Counted from the first letter of the stretch, positions 1 to 9,805 are shown. The stretch is 64,000 nucleotides of DNA from Dyella humicola (GCF_026283945.1 NZ_JAPDPC010000001.1:2666001-2730000), one strand, 5' to 3'. Numbers and translations: made by a program. Notes: generated from the sequence alone by a model not told the origin.

Positions 1-191
1 TGCGTATAGGCGAAATTGACGCCCGGAATGATCACGTTCTGGCTGATCGGCGCCGACGTGCTCAAGGTGATGTTGTCGCTGTGCTCGAGGGACATATAAA
101 GGGAGTAGTCGAATTGATCCGCCAACGCGCTTCCCGAGGTGGCGGCCAGTGCAAGCCCTACGGATCGGGCGAGTATCGTGCGTACCGCCAT
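1..191 (-). CDS. N-terminus of exported outer-membrane protein (partial)
   Basis: Only the first 63 codons lie in the window; the gene runs off the left edge. Reading the minus strand from the ATG at 191 gives MAVRTILARSVGLALA followed by ATSGSALA and then mature DQFDYSLYMSLEHSDNITL. This is a clean Sec signal peptide with an Ala-x-Ala cleavage site. A GGAGG ribosome site lies 6-10 bases before the ATG. The mature start with an aromatic beta-like strand and 'SDNITL' resembles the outer-membrane beta-barrel proteins that follow the kinase gene in XrtA/PEP-CTERM exopolysaccharide clusters. That assignment is inferred from context plus this short segment. It is the fourth gene of the operon, 74 bp after the kinase stop. 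Confidence 0.6.
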   Translation of the reverse strand, partial: MAVRTILARSVGLALAATSGSALADQFDYSLYMSLEHSDNITLSTSAPISQNVIIPGVNFAYT

Positions 192-265
192 GTTCCTTCC
201 TCCAGTGGATACGTCGCGGCAGGAATCGCCCCCAAAAAAACATTCGTCGTTGATAAGCCGCCGGC

Positions 266-1051
266 CTACGGCAAGCGGTTGAACACCACACCCGCCATTT
301 TTTCCGGATCGAAATTGGTTACGGCCTGACTGATGGCGGCCGGCGTGTCGCGGCCGTAACCGGCCACCACCACCACAAAGTCAGCGAGGTCGGACAGGAT
401 GCGTGCATCCGGCGAACCCTTGATCGCAGGACCATCGAGAAACAGATAACGATCCGGATAGCGTGAGCTGAGCGAGTCCAGCAGCGTGCCCATGCGATGC
501 GATGAGAAATACTCGCCGCTGTTCTCGCGCGCCTTGCCGGCAGGAATCAAGCGCACCCGCGGAATGCCCGTTCGATAAAGCACCGGCGCGATGCCAAGCG
601 CCGGCTGCTCCAGGAAATCAATCAGGCCACCCGCCACCGGCTCGACGCCGAGCGCCTTGTGCTGGCTCGGATAACGCAGGTTGCAGTCAATCAGCAGGCT
701 CGTCTTGGCCTCGTCGAAGGCAAAAGCAGCCGCCAGGTTACGGGCGACGAAGCTGCCACCGGAACGCGGACTGACCGAGACCACCAGGGTGACGAAATTC
801 TGTTCGCCGGCGATGCCAAGCAGACGCGTGCGGATCTCGCGAAACGCGTCGGACTGCCGCCGTACTGATTCCTCGCGGTGGATCAGTCGGCGCTCTTCCA
901 GCTGCAACGGCGCAAGGCCACCCACGCCATCATTCATGCGCGCAATCGAATGACCGTGCGTCGAGTGCCGTTCCAGATTCCGGGCCGCGTTTTCCAGCAC
1001 TTCTTCAATGCTGCCAGCGAGGTCCTTGTCATCCTCGTCTTTCATGCTCAT
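266..1051 (-). CDS. BY-kinase-like polysaccharide ATPase with degenerate P-loop
   Basis: The 261-aa protein has the fold signature of bacterial tyrosine autokinases (CpsD/CapB/Wzc C-domain) that pair with a Wzz-type chain-length protein. A Walker A-prime motif LLIDCNLRYP lies at 119-128 (Asp122) and a Walker B-like YLFLDGP at 202-208. The Walker A position reads SPRSGGSF (94-101): Gly98-Gly99-Ser100 stands where families carry G-K-S/T, so the phosphate-binding lysine is replaced by glycine. I see no C-terminal tyrosine cluster. Its start overlaps the chain-length stop by ATGA, implying translational coupling. By position it matches the kinase of XrtA-type clusters, but autokinase activity is doubtful. 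A role as a non-catalytic partner of the chain-length protein is inferred. Confidence 0.8.
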   Translation of the reverse strand: MSMKDEDDKDLAGSIEEVLENAARNLERHSTHGHSIARMNDGVGGLAPLQLEERRLIHREESVRRQSDAFREIRTRLLGIAGEQNFVTLVVSVSPRSGGSFVARNLAAAFAFDEAKTSLLIDCNLRYPSQHKALGVEPVAGGLIDFLEQPALGIAPVLYRTGIPRVRLIPAGKARENSGEYFSSHRMGTLLDSLSSRYPDRYLFLDGPAIKGSPDARILSDLADFVVVVAGYGRDTPAAISQAVTNFDPEKMAGVVFNRLP

Positions 1052-2592
1052 TGCTTTAGCCTCAGCCAGAACATGGCCAGGTACACCACGCCCACACCGG
1101 CCACCATCAACAGAAGGATCAAGTTATGCAGACGATCGCGCCGACGATCATTCGGCGTCGGATAGAAGGGAATGGAGGCCAGCACGGCGAGCCCCGTGGC
1201 CTGTTCCAGCCGCTCGACCGAGCGCACGCGCGGGTCAAACCGCACGACGCAGAACAACAATCCCAGCGGTATCGCCAGCGATAGTGCGATGCCAGCCAGG
1301 CTGAAATGCATGAAGCGCAGGCCCGAGGGTGCCAACGGCATGACGGCGGGATTCTGGACCAGGAAGGTGAGGCCGCGCTGCTCAGCGTCCAGGTTCATCG
1401 AAACGCGGGCGTTTTCGCGCCGTTTGAGCAGGTCCTGATAGACGTCGCGGTTCACGTTGTAGTCGCGCGTCAATTCCGACGTGACATTCTCGGAGCTGGC
1501 GATGCGCGCGCTGCGCTGCAGCTCGGACTGCAACATCGCCTCGCTGGCCCCCAGGCGCGCCGCCGCTGCGGCACTGGAGGCGCGGGTCGCCGCGAGCTGC
1601 GTTTTGATCTGCTGATAGGCGGGATTGAACTGCACGCGACTGTCCAACGCAATCGGCGTACCGGATAACTGGGCCGCGGCCTTGCGCTGGTCATCCTGCG
1701 CCATCTGCTGCCGCAGGTCCTGCATCTGATGCCGAACGCGGATGACGTCGGGATATTCATCGGTATAGGTCAACAGCAGCTTGTCGAGCTGGCCCTGCAG
1801 GTCGGCCATCTGGGTCTCGTAGACGCCGCCGGTCGTCTGCACCGTGTTCACTTCCGATTCGCCGGTCAGCTGAGATGCCAGCGAGCCCTCTTGTGAACGA
1901 CGCTCCATCATGTCCATGCGTGCGGTTTCGATCTGGCTGCGCAACTGGCTGATGCGCGCATTGGTGTCGGCTTCGCTGCCAGGGCGCGCATCATCGTTGC
2001 TGTCGCGATAGGCCTTGAGCTTGTCCTCGGCGTCGGTAAGCTTCTTGCGATAAGCCTCCACCTGGCTGTTGATGAATTCGTAAGCGTCGCGACTCTCGCG
2101 TTGCTTCGAGGCCAGGCTTTCGCTGATGAAAAGCTGGGCAAGCTGGCGGGTAACCAGGTAAGTGCGCTTGGGATCGCTATCGAAATAGCTGATCGTGATG
2201 AGGTTGTCGTGCGCGGTGATTACTTTGGTACGAGCCTTGATCCCGTCGATGATGCGGTCCTGCTCCACCGGCGAGGGGTGCGTGGCCATCCAACCGCCAG
2301 CTACAAGAATCTCACTCATCACCTTACGGCTGAAGATCACGTCACGCGCAATGCTCGCGCGATTCTTGTTACCCGTGGCCGCCGCCGCGCCTTCCATCAA
2401 CGGCGAGATGATGCTGCTTTCCTGCGCAAGAATGGTGGTGGTGGCCTCGTACTTCTTGGGCCACAACATGCCCGTGACCAGCGCCGCCAAGGCAATCAGT
2501 GCGAAGGCGACGCCCATGGCCACGCGACGCCGCAGAGCCTCACTCACAATGGCAGGCAGCACGCTGGCAAACGTTGTCATTTCCCCGCTCAT
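1048..2592 (-). CDS. Wzz/GumC-type exopolysaccharide chain-length determinant
   Basis: This 514-aa inner-membrane polysaccharide co-polymerase has the Wzz layout. An N-terminal membrane segment (about residues 24-44, MGVAFALIALAALVTGML) is followed by a long periplasmic part rich in Gln/Arg/Glu heptads (about 150-400, coiled coil). A 'YQDLLKRRENARVS' segment resembles the GNVR tail of this family, and the Pro-rich re-entry 'PAVMPLAPSGLRFMHF' precedes the second and third hydrophobic segments near the C-terminus. The style and gene order match the XrtA-system chain-length family (TIGR03007-like), assigned from memory. It sits between the exporter (40 bp upstream) and the kinase-like gene (ATGA overlap). 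Start at 2592 has GGAAGG close by; a second ATG five codons in is possible. Confidence 0.85.
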   Translation of the reverse strand: MSGEMTTFASVLPAIVSEALRRRVAMGVAFALIALAALVTGMLWPKKYEATTTILAQESSIISPLMEGAAAATGNKNRASIARDVIFSRKVMSEILVAGGWMATHPSPVEQDRIIDGIKARTKVITAHDNLITISYFDSDPKRTYLVTRQLAQLFISESLASKQRESRDAYEFINSQVEAYRKKLTDAEDKLKAYRDSNDDARPGSEADTNARISQLRSQIETARMDMMERRSQEGSLASQLTGESEVNTVQTTGGVYETQMADLQGQLDKLLLTYTDEYPDVIRVRHQMQDLRQQMAQDDQRKAAAQLSGTPIALDSRVQFNPAYQQIKTQLAATRASSAAAAARLGASEAMLQSELQRSARIASSENVTSELTRDYNVNRDVYQDLLKRRENARVSMNLDAEQRGLTFLVQNPAVMPLAPSGLRFMHFSLAGIALSLAIPLGLLFCVVRFDPRVRSVERLEQATGLAVLASIPFYPTPNDRRRDRLHNLILLLMVAGVGVVYLAMFWLRLKQ

Positions 2593-2631
2593 ACCCTTCC
2601 CCCCCGCCTTGTCCCTAGGCGTTGGCCTGCG

Positions 2632-3255
2632 TCAGAAAGCTCGCATTGGCACCGTGACGACATCGCCAGGCTGCACCGGATAATTGGTCGCCAGGTCGCC
2701 CTGCTTCAGTACCTTGTCCAGGCGCACCGCGTACTGTTTGGTCACACCATCACTGCCTTCGCGATAAAGCTCGGTGCGGTCCGGAGCCGCGAATTCCGTG
2801 GTTCCTCCCGCCGCCAGAACGGCGTCGAGCACCGTCATGCCCTGGCGATAAGGAATGGATACCGGCGAGCGAACAGCACCGGTAACACGGACACGCGACA
2901 GGTATTCATGGCTGCGCAACTCCGTGAGGATCACCGCTACCTGCGGGTCACGCACGTACGACTGCAATTTATCCTTGATCTCGCCCGCGACTTCCTCAGG
3001 CGTCTTGCCGCCGGCGATGACATCGCCAATCAACGGCACCGTGATCATGCCGTCTGGCCGCACCGGTACATTCACGCTGAGGTCGGGGTTGTGCCACACC
3101 GTAATCTGCAGCTGGTCGTCGACACCGATGCGATAGGTGGTCACCGCCTGCGCGTTGGGATCGATCTTGGGCGCATCACGCGAGCCACCGTTGCTGGCGC
3201 ATGCCGTCAAGGTAAGCACGAAGCACAAAGCGACAAATCGCAGCACGGTGTTCAT
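2632..3255 (-). CDS. Outer-membrane polysaccharide export lipoprotein (Wza/XrtA-type)
   Basis: The periplasmic/outer-membrane export lipoprotein is probably the first gene of the operon. I place the start at 3255 because MNTVLRFVALCFVLTLTAC is a lipoprotein signal with lipobox LTAC (Cys19) and AGGGGTG precedes it; a longer frame to 3315 adds 20 residues with no signal. Then come the poly-export domain (YRIGVDDQLQITVWHNPDLS, PVRPDGMITVPLIGDV) and one SLBB-like region (RVTGAVRSPVSIPYRQGMT, VLDAVLAAGGTTEFA), ending at PGDVVTVPMRAF. These phrases closely fit the XrtA/PEP-CTERM export family (TIGR03027) as I remember it. At 207 aa it is shorter than E. coli Wza, as that family usually is. Confidence 0.85.
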   Translation of the reverse strand: MNTVLRFVALCFVLTLTACASNGGSRDAPKIDPNAQAVTTYRIGVDDQLQITVWHNPDLSVNVPVRPDGMITVPLIGDVIAGGKTPEEVAGEIKDKLQSYVRDPQVAVILTELRSHEYLSRVRVTGAVRSPVSIPYRQGMTVLDAVLAAGGTTEFAAPDRTELYREGSDGVTKQYAVRLDKVLKQGDLATNYPVQPGDVVTVPMRAF

Positions 3256-3298
3256 GTGGCACCCCTGTTCGACAAAACTGTGAAACCTGTCGCGAACG

Positions 3299-3329
3299 AG
3301 TATAGCCAAGAACAAAAATGGCTTGACAA
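3299..3329 (-). promoter_or_regulatory. Candidate sigma70 promoter of the EPS operon
   Basis: On the minus strand TTGTCA (3324-3329) and TATACT (3299-3304) are separated by 19 bp, about 45-75 bp ahead of the exporter start at 3255. The -10 matches 5 of 6 consensus bases; the spacer is long. XrtA operons are often sigma54-dependent, but I found no convincing GG-N10-GC element here. The rest of 3256-3601 (346 bp) holds no gene I can support. Confidence 0.35.
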
Positions 3330-3601
3330 ATCCATTCGGCCTATGACTAGAGACTACTTACTGCGCGTCTCGAACAAGAGCAACGCCAGGTCGGGGCGAA
3401 GCGAGCCAGGGAACACGCGTGTCCTCCAGCCGGTTCGCCATAGGTCATAGCCAAGACGGCCGACACGGCGCCGCGCCACCCCAGAGCCAGCATTCATTGA
3501 ATGGGTGCGCTCATCCGCCAACAAGCCAGCCGGTTCGTCTTAGGAACACAGTCCCTGACCGACGCAAAGCCGTGACCGCTAGCGCGATCGCAGGAAACCG
3601 C

Positions 3602-4426
3602 TCAGCCGTCGCGACTCAGATAGAAACCGAAGTAGCGATCGAGCGAATGGCTCGGGTAGAACGGGATATCACACCGACGATCGGTGTTCTCCCAACGGTC
3701 ACGCACCGAATAGCCCAGGGCCTTCAGCCCAACGATGAAATCATGCTCGGCGGTAACACGATAAGGACAGCATGCGGCGCCCGTGTTCTGCACGGTGAAG
3801 TACGACGCACTCATATGGATTGGCACCGAGTTCAACAGCAGATGGGCTGGTGCTCGCGCAAACCCTGCAAGCATGTCTGCCAAGGTGTAATCGAGATACT
3901 GCAAAGAGCCCGCGGCAAACAGGATGTCCGCACCATCCGCATCCTCCCTGCGCGAGGTGAACCTCAGTCGCTTCAGCGTGTCGTTCTTTTCGGCCCAGGC
4001 GATACCGGCTGCATTGACCGCAGGTACGTCCATCACCTGCCAACGGATCGACTCCGGATAACGGAGATATCGCTGATAGGCGTAATAGGCGATGCCGATA
4101 TGCCCGCCCAGGTCGAACACGGAGGCATTCCTGGCCTCAAACAGCTTGGCCAGCCACCACATCATCGGATAATCGTTGAGGAATACACGGCGGGTACGTT
4201 CGCGATAAAGCCCCGCCGAGTCGGCGTTGTCGTATCCATTGGCAACCCTTTCCGGGATGCTCGACTGCGCCTCGGCAAAGCTCGGGAAAACCCCGCGGTA
4301 CAGGTTCCGCATCGTCGAGACATGCGCAAAAAAGCGACGCTCGTACTTCGCCTCGAGCACCTGCCGGATACCCGGCCACTTCGACGCCCGCTCCGCCGTT
4401 GCGCGGATCGTAGGATGCATCTCCAT
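3602..4426 (-). CDS. Putative SAM-dependent methyltransferase (TIGR04325-like)
   Basis: The protein has a class-I methyltransferase core: motif I reads VFDLGGHIGIAYYAYQRYL, followed by an acidic strand end (WQVMDVPAVN) and DADGADILFAAGSLQYLDY. The C-terminus ends with a 'DRYFGFYLSR' block. This pattern fits the TIGR04325 family of putative methyltransferases found in surface-polysaccharide loci; the substrate is unknown. The open frame extends to 4690 but would overlap the divergent dehydrogenase. I therefore prefer the ATG at 4426 (MEMHPTIRATAERA), which has a G-rich tract 10 bases upstream; the next Met (4420) is also possible. From 4426 the product is 274 aa. Proximity to the EPS operon suggests, but does not prove, a glycan-modifying role. 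Confidence 0.7.
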   Translation of the reverse strand: MEMHPTIRATAERASKWPGIRQVLEAKYERRFFAHVSTMRNLYRGVFPSFAEAQSSIPERVANGYDNADSAGLYRERTRRVFLNDYPMMWWLAKLFEARNASVFDLGGHIGIAYYAYQRYLRYPESIRWQVMDVPAVNAAGIAWAEKNDTLKRLRFTSRREDADGADILFAAGSLQYLDYTLADMLAGFARAPAHLLLNSVPIHMSASYFTVQNTGAACCPYRVTAEHDFIVGLKALGYSVRDRWENTDRRCDIPFYPSHSLDRYFGFYLSRDG

Positions 4427-4609
4427 GCGAACAGCGCCCCCCGTATTCGGATGCCGAATATAGCGATTGGGCCCCAGCCAGGATGCCCGGTCCGATGATG
4501 CCCTTCGATCCACTATCAGGCATTTCTGGCCGTGCATGCAATTTCGCCGAGGCTCTATAGCCATTAGCCTATGGACGACTCCATCCATTTCGCCATGCGA
4601 GGTAGCGCC

Positions 4610-5410
4610 ATGATTCGTCCTCCCGCGATTGCCGGACACGATCCCCATCCCATGCATGGCCGGGTGATCCTGGTGACAGGTGGCGCGCAAGGCATTGGGC
4701 GTGGCATTGCGCAGGCCGTCCTCGGCGCCGGCGGCAGCGTCATGATTGGCGACCTCGATGCCGAAGCAGGACAGGCGTGCCTGGCGGAATGGCGGGAGCG
4801 TGAACGTGCTGCGTTCGGTCGCCTGGATGTAGCGCGCGAGGCGAGCGTGAAGCGTTGGATCGCCTCAGCGCTAAAGCGCTTCGGCCGCATCGATGGACTG
4901 GTGAACAACGCAGGCATCGTCAACCCGCACGCTGCCCCGGTCACCGAGTTGTCGCTCGCCCGCTGGAACGACTATCTGGCGACCAACCTCACCGGCGCGT
5001 TCCTGTGCAGCAAATACGCCCTGCCCGCCCTGTCTGAGCACCAAGGCGCCATCGTCAATATCGCATCGACGCGCGCCTTGCAGTCCGAGCCCGATTCGGA
5101 AGCCTACGCGGCCAGCAAAGGTGGCCTCGTGGCGTTCACGCATGCGCTGGCCGTCAGCGCCGGGCCACGGGTACGGGTCAACGCGATCTTGCCAGGATGG
5201 ATTGCCACGAATGCCTGGCAAAAGCCGTCGGCGCGAAAGGCTCCGAAACTGAGCCGCCAGGATCACGCCCAACATCCCGCTGGACGCGTCGGCACGCCCG
5301 AAGACATCGGCGCCATGGCTATTTATTTGCTTTCAAGCGCATCCGGCTTCGTCACCGGCCAACATATCGTCATGGATGGCGGCATGACCGTGAAAATGCA
5401 GTACGTCTAG
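4610..5410 (+). CDS. Short-chain dehydrogenase/reductase (classical SDR)
   Basis: This is a cytosolic NAD(P)-dependent oxidoreductase of the classical SDR family, 266 aa from the chosen start. Visible motifs are the Rossmann loop VTGGAQGIGRG, the structural NNAG, the catalytic Ser in IVNIASTRAL, and Tyr-x3-Lys in YAASKGG. PGWIATN follows, and the C-terminal 'SGFVTGQHIVMDGGMTVKM' is typical of the family. I chose the ATG at 4610 because GAGGT sits 6 bases before it; the frame is open from 4571. The gene is divergent from the methyltransferase, leaving a 183-bp shared upstream region. The substrate cannot be told from sequence; glucose/gluconate-type and 3-ketoacyl-type members look alike at this level. 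Confidence 0.88.
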   Translation: MIRPPAIAGHDPHPMHGRVILVTGGAQGIGRGIAQAVLGAGGSVMIGDLDAEAGQACLAEWRERERAAFGRLDVAREASVKRWIASALKRFGRIDGLVNNAGIVNPHAAPVTELSLARWNDYLATNLTGAFLCSKYALPALSEHQGAIVNIASTRALQSEPDSEAYAASKGGLVAFTHALAVSAGPRVRVNAILPGWIATNAWQKPSARKAPKLSRQDHAQHPAGRVGTPEDIGAMAIYLLSSASGFVTGQHIVMDGGMTVKMQYV

Positions 5411-5483
5411 AGCGAGCGCATGCCCCCGAATAGGTGGAGAAGCGGTTTGCCAGCGCTCGCATCGCGGGTGCTCCCAGCTGCGC

Positions 5484-5516
5484 AAAAGAAAAGGCACCTA
5501 GGTTTCCCTAGGTGCC
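5484..5516 (-). terminator. Rho-independent terminator of the tRNA cluster
   Basis: There is a perfect 10-bp stem (5493-5502 with 5507-5516; GGCACCTAGG arm) with a 4-nt loop. On the minus strand it is followed by TTTTCTTTT. It lies 10 bp beyond the CCA end of tRNA-Lys, so it ends the tRNA transcript. Confidence 0.9.
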
Positions 5517-5525
5517 TGTTCCGAT

Positions 5526-5601
<76 letters not shown>

Positions 5602-5616
5602 GACAAATTTTTAAAC

Positions 5617-5694
5617 TGGGGTGGAAGATGGGACTCGAACCCACGACCCTCGGAATCACAATCCGATGCTCTAACCAGCTGAGCTACATCCACC
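5617..5694 (-). tRNA. tRNA-His (GTG)
   Basis: The anticodon loop TTGTGAT in the CGGAT/ATCCG context gives GTG (His). CCA is encoded. A genomic G at position -1 (5694) faces the discriminator C, the identity feature of tRNA-His. One acceptor position (6:67) reads T-T, a mismatch worth noting, but the rest of the cloverleaf is intact. Confidence 0.95.
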
Positions 5695-5707
5695 GCAAAA
5701 CTGGAAT

Positions 5708-5784
5708 TGGCGCGCCCGACAGGAATCGAACCTGCAACCGTCGGCTTAGAAGGCCGATGCTCTATCCGGTTGAGCTACAGGCGC
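5708..5784 (-). tRNA. tRNA-Arg (TCT)
   Basis: This 77-nt cloverleaf has acceptor GCGCC...GGCGC and encoded CCA. The anticodon loop CTTCTAA in stem CGGC/GCCG gives TCT, reading the rare AGA codon. It lies 13 bp after (in transcription, before) tRNA-His. Confidence 0.96.
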
Positions 5785-5810
5785 TCGTGCACTTCGTGCA
5801 TAGCATCTGC

Positions 5811-5887
5811 TGGTCGGGGCAGAGGGATTCGAACCCACGACATCCAGCTCCCAAAGCTGGCGCTCTACCAGGCTGAGCTATACCCCG
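5811..5887 (-). tRNA. tRNA-Pro (TGG)
   Basis: This 77-nt gene has acceptor CGGGG...CCCCG and encoded CCA. The anticodon loop TTTGGGA inside stem CCAGC/GCTGG gives TGG. It is the first gene of the Pro-Arg-His-Lys run, with its own promoter about 45 bp upstream. Confidence 0.96.
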
Positions 5888-5929
5888 ATTTCGAACCCTC
5901 AACCGCCAAGGCGGGCTGAAGCATTAGAA

Positions 5930-5958
5930 ATGCTACGGGTGACGCCTAGCCTAGTCAA
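5930..5958 (-). promoter_or_regulatory. Promoter of the Pro-Arg-His-Lys tRNA operon
   Basis: On the minus strand TTGACT (5953-5958), a 17-bp spacer and TAGCAT (5930-5935) precede tRNA-Pro by 42 bp. The -35 matches 5/6 and the -10 matches 4/6. Its existence suggests the four-tRNA unit can be made independently of tRNA-Arg(ACG), which is 177 bp further upstream. Confidence 0.6.
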
Positions 5959-6064
5959 TCCGTATCAAAGCACACCGGACTTCAAACATCTTGTCCAGCT
6001 CGCCTGGCGATGTATTGCCTTGCGATCCAAGCCGTGAATAAGTCACATCACAACTTGCTTAAAA

Positions 6065-6141
6065 TGGCGCGCCCGGAGAGATTCGAACTCCCGACCACCA
6101 AGTTCGTAGCCTGGTACTCTATCCAACTGAGCTACGGGCGC
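6065..6141 (-). tRNA. tRNA-Arg (ACG)
   Basis: This 77-nt cloverleaf has acceptor GCGCCCG...CGGGCGC and encoded CCA. The anticodon loop CTACGAA gives ACG (read as ICG after A34 deamination). It is the first tRNA downstream of the strong promoter at 6203-6231, and 177 bp separate it from tRNA-Pro. Confidence 0.97.
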
Positions 6142-6202
6142 GTTTTTAAACTTTAGCTCTGTCGCCAACCACCGAAGTGAAAGCGCCGAAGCCAGAAGCG
6201 GA

Positions 6203-6252
6203 ATTATTCAGATTCGTGGCGTGTGCGTCAACTCTTTTTTTCATTTTTTTTT
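6203..6252 (-). promoter_or_regulatory. Strong sigma70 promoter with A-tract UP element for tRNA-Arg(ACG)
   Basis: On the minus strand TTGACG (6226-6231), a 17-bp spacer and AATAAT (6203-6208) are followed by a GC-rich discriminator TCCGC, typical of stable-RNA promoters under stringent control. Directly upstream of the -35 are two A-runs (minus strand, 6235-6252), as in UP elements contacted by the RNA polymerase alpha subunit. The -10 is about 60 bp ahead of the tRNA. Confidence 0.8.
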
Positions 6253-6407
6253 CACGACCGTCGTCAAATCTTCACTTTCGACGGCAAGAGCACTTCACCC
6301 GAGCCGGTTATTTTAGCCGTCCGTTCGCGTTTCGGCTATAGCTTTTGATGAACTTCCTTCGAGGATGCGCGCCTCGTGCGCGGTCGCAATGACGACTAGA
6401 TGCAAAC

Positions 6408-6436
6408 AAAAAAGGCGGCACAGGGCCGCCTTTTTT
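6408..6436. terminator. Bidirectional terminator after ftsH
   Basis: The stem GGCGGC (6414-6419) / GCCGCC (6425-6430) is flanked by A6 and T6 runs, so it can terminate both strands. It lies 17 bp beyond the ftsH stop at 6454 and ends the rlmE-ftsH transcript. The rest of 6142-6407 holds only the tRNA promoter. Confidence 0.9.
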
Positions 6437-6453
6437 CGTTTGCCGAATGGCGA

Positions 6454-8399
<1,946 letters not shown>

Positions 8400-8403
<4 letters not shown>

Positions 8404-9050
8404 GCACGGTTCTCGCCCGGTTGCCCGCCGGAAGCCTTCCGGCCGACGGCTAATGCGTACACCTCCCGCGAACGCGCGCGGGAGGCCTTAGGTTTACGCA
8501 TGGTCACGCGGGTGAAGTCTGCGCGCAAGCTGCGTACGTAATCGTCAAAGCCAGTCCCCTGAAACAGCTTGATCAGGAACGACCCGCCGGGTTTAAGCCA
8601 TTGACGGCTGAAATCCAGCGCCAGATCGGCCAGATCCATCGCACGGATCTGATCAGCCAAGGCCACACCACTCATATTGGGGGCCATATCGGACAGCACA
8701 AGATCAACCTTGTTGCCCTCCAGGCGCTCCTCCAGCTGGTGCAGCACGGATTCTTCACGGAAATCGCCCTGCAGGAAATCCACGCCGCCAATCCCCTGCA
8801 TGGGCAGGATATCCAGCGCAATGATGGTGCCATTGTCGCCCAGCCGCTTGCGTGCCAGCTGCGACCAACCGCCCGGGGCGGCGCCCAGGTCGACGATCCG
8901 CATGCCGGGCTTGAGCAGGCGATCGCGGTCGATCAGCTCTTCCAGCTTGAAGGCCGCACGCGAGCGTAGACCCTCGGCCTGGGCCTTCTTCACATAAACA
9001 TCATCGAAGTGCTCCCGCAACCAGCGGGAACTACTTTTGCTACGAGGCAT
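8400..9050 (-). CDS. rlmE: 23S rRNA 2'-O-ribose (U2552) methyltransferase RlmE/FtsJ
   Basis: This 216-aa SAM-dependent enzyme methylates U2552 in the ribosomal A-loop. It starts [20 protein letters not shown], as the family does. Motif I reads [24 protein letters not shown] contains the K-D-K-E family Asp, and [13 protein letters not shown] holds the catalytic Lys. It is co-transcribed with ftsH (4-bp stop/start overlap) and divergent from yhbY, 84 bp away. Confidence 0.97.
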
Positions 9051-9134
9051 GGTCGGCGCGGGCCACTAATACGGGGGAGGTGGCCTGCATGATACCCTTA
9101 GCAGTCTCATTGCCGCGAATCCGAGACTGAACGC

Positions 9135-9431
9135 ATGGCTCTTTCCCCCTCGCAGCGCCGTTATCTGCGCAGCCTCGCCCACGATCTTCATCCCGTCATC
9201 CTGCTTGGCGCCAAGGGTGCCACCGAGGCTGTCCTCAAGGAACTGGACCTGGCGCTGTCCCATCACGAACTGGTGAAGGTGAAGCTGTCCGGCGGCGACA
9301 AGGAAGAACGCGACGCGCAGATCGCCTTCCTGGCGGAAGGCACGCGCGCGGAAAACGTGCAGCAGATCGGCCATATCGTGGTGCTGTTCCGCCGCAACGA
9401 AGACGACCCCAAGCTCGCCCTGCCGCGCTAA
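9135..9431 (+). CDS. yhbY: Ribosome-assembly RNA-binding protein YhbY (CRM domain)
   Basis: This single-domain CRM protein of 98 aa binds pre-50S ribosomal subunits in E. coli. Family phrases are LSPSQRRYLRSLAHDLHPV, GAKGATEAVLKELDLAL and HELVKVKLSGGDKEERD; the GxxG-like loop GAKGAT is the RNA contact. A modest GAG ribosome site sits ahead of the ATG. It is divergent from rlmE, the same neighbourhood as in enterobacteria, and its TAA shares one base with the next start (TAATG). Confidence 0.95.
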   Translation: MALSPSQRRYLRSLAHDLHPVILLGAKGATEAVLKELDLALSHHELVKVKLSGGDKEERDAQIAFLAEGTRAENVQQIGHIVVLFRRNEDDPKLALPR

Positions 9432-9805
9432 TGGACCTGTCGCTCGACCGCCCCGGCAACTACTTGTACATACGTCGCGTCGGCCCGCGCAGCGTCACCG
9501 TGGTCGATCGCGAGTTCACCGCCAGCTTCTTGCTGTCGCCGGATCGCGCCGTAGAAAACTGGCCGGTAGCCGCGTCCAGCGAGCTGGATGCCAGTCATAT
9601 CGAGGCCATTCTCGAGCTGAAGCCGGAACTGGTCATCGTAGGGACCGGCGAACGCCAGGTGTTTCCTGCCGCAGCCTTCATGGCAGGCCTGCTGCGCAAG
9701 GGCATTGGCGTGGAAGTGATGGACAACGGTGCCGCCGCGCGCACCTATGACCTGCTGGCCGCCGAGAGCCGCCGCGTAGTCGCGGCGTTTATCTTGCCGA
9801 CCTAG
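9431..9805 (+). CDS. Mth938-like domain protein (DUF498/DUF598 family)
   Basis: This 124-aa small single-domain protein is related to archaeal Mth938 and the eukaryotic NDUFAF3/AAMDC group. Typical phrases are VTVVDREFTASFLLSPDRAV, LKPELVIVGTGERQVFP and GIGVEVMDNGAAARTYDLL. The biochemical role in bacteria is not established. It is translationally coupled to yhbY through TAATG. A REP-like inverted pair begins 19 bp after its stop. Confidence 0.88.
   Translation: MDLSLDRPGNYLYIRRVGPRSVTVVDREFTASFLLSPDRAVENWPVAASSELDASHIEAILELKPELVIVGTGERQVFPAAAFMAGLLRKGIGVEVMDNGAAARTYDLLAAESRRVVAAFILPT

Noticed and set aside
4427-4690. N-terminal extension of the methyltransferase frame
   Set aside because: It would overlap the divergent dehydrogenase start and contains no family sequence; an internal ATG at 4426 fits better.
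5628-5919. Overlapping open frames across the tRNA cluster that read like 'GLEPTT' and 'RDSNPRH' proteins
   Set aside because: They are antisense translations of tRNA genes, a well-known annotation artefact; the cloverleaves account for the sequence.
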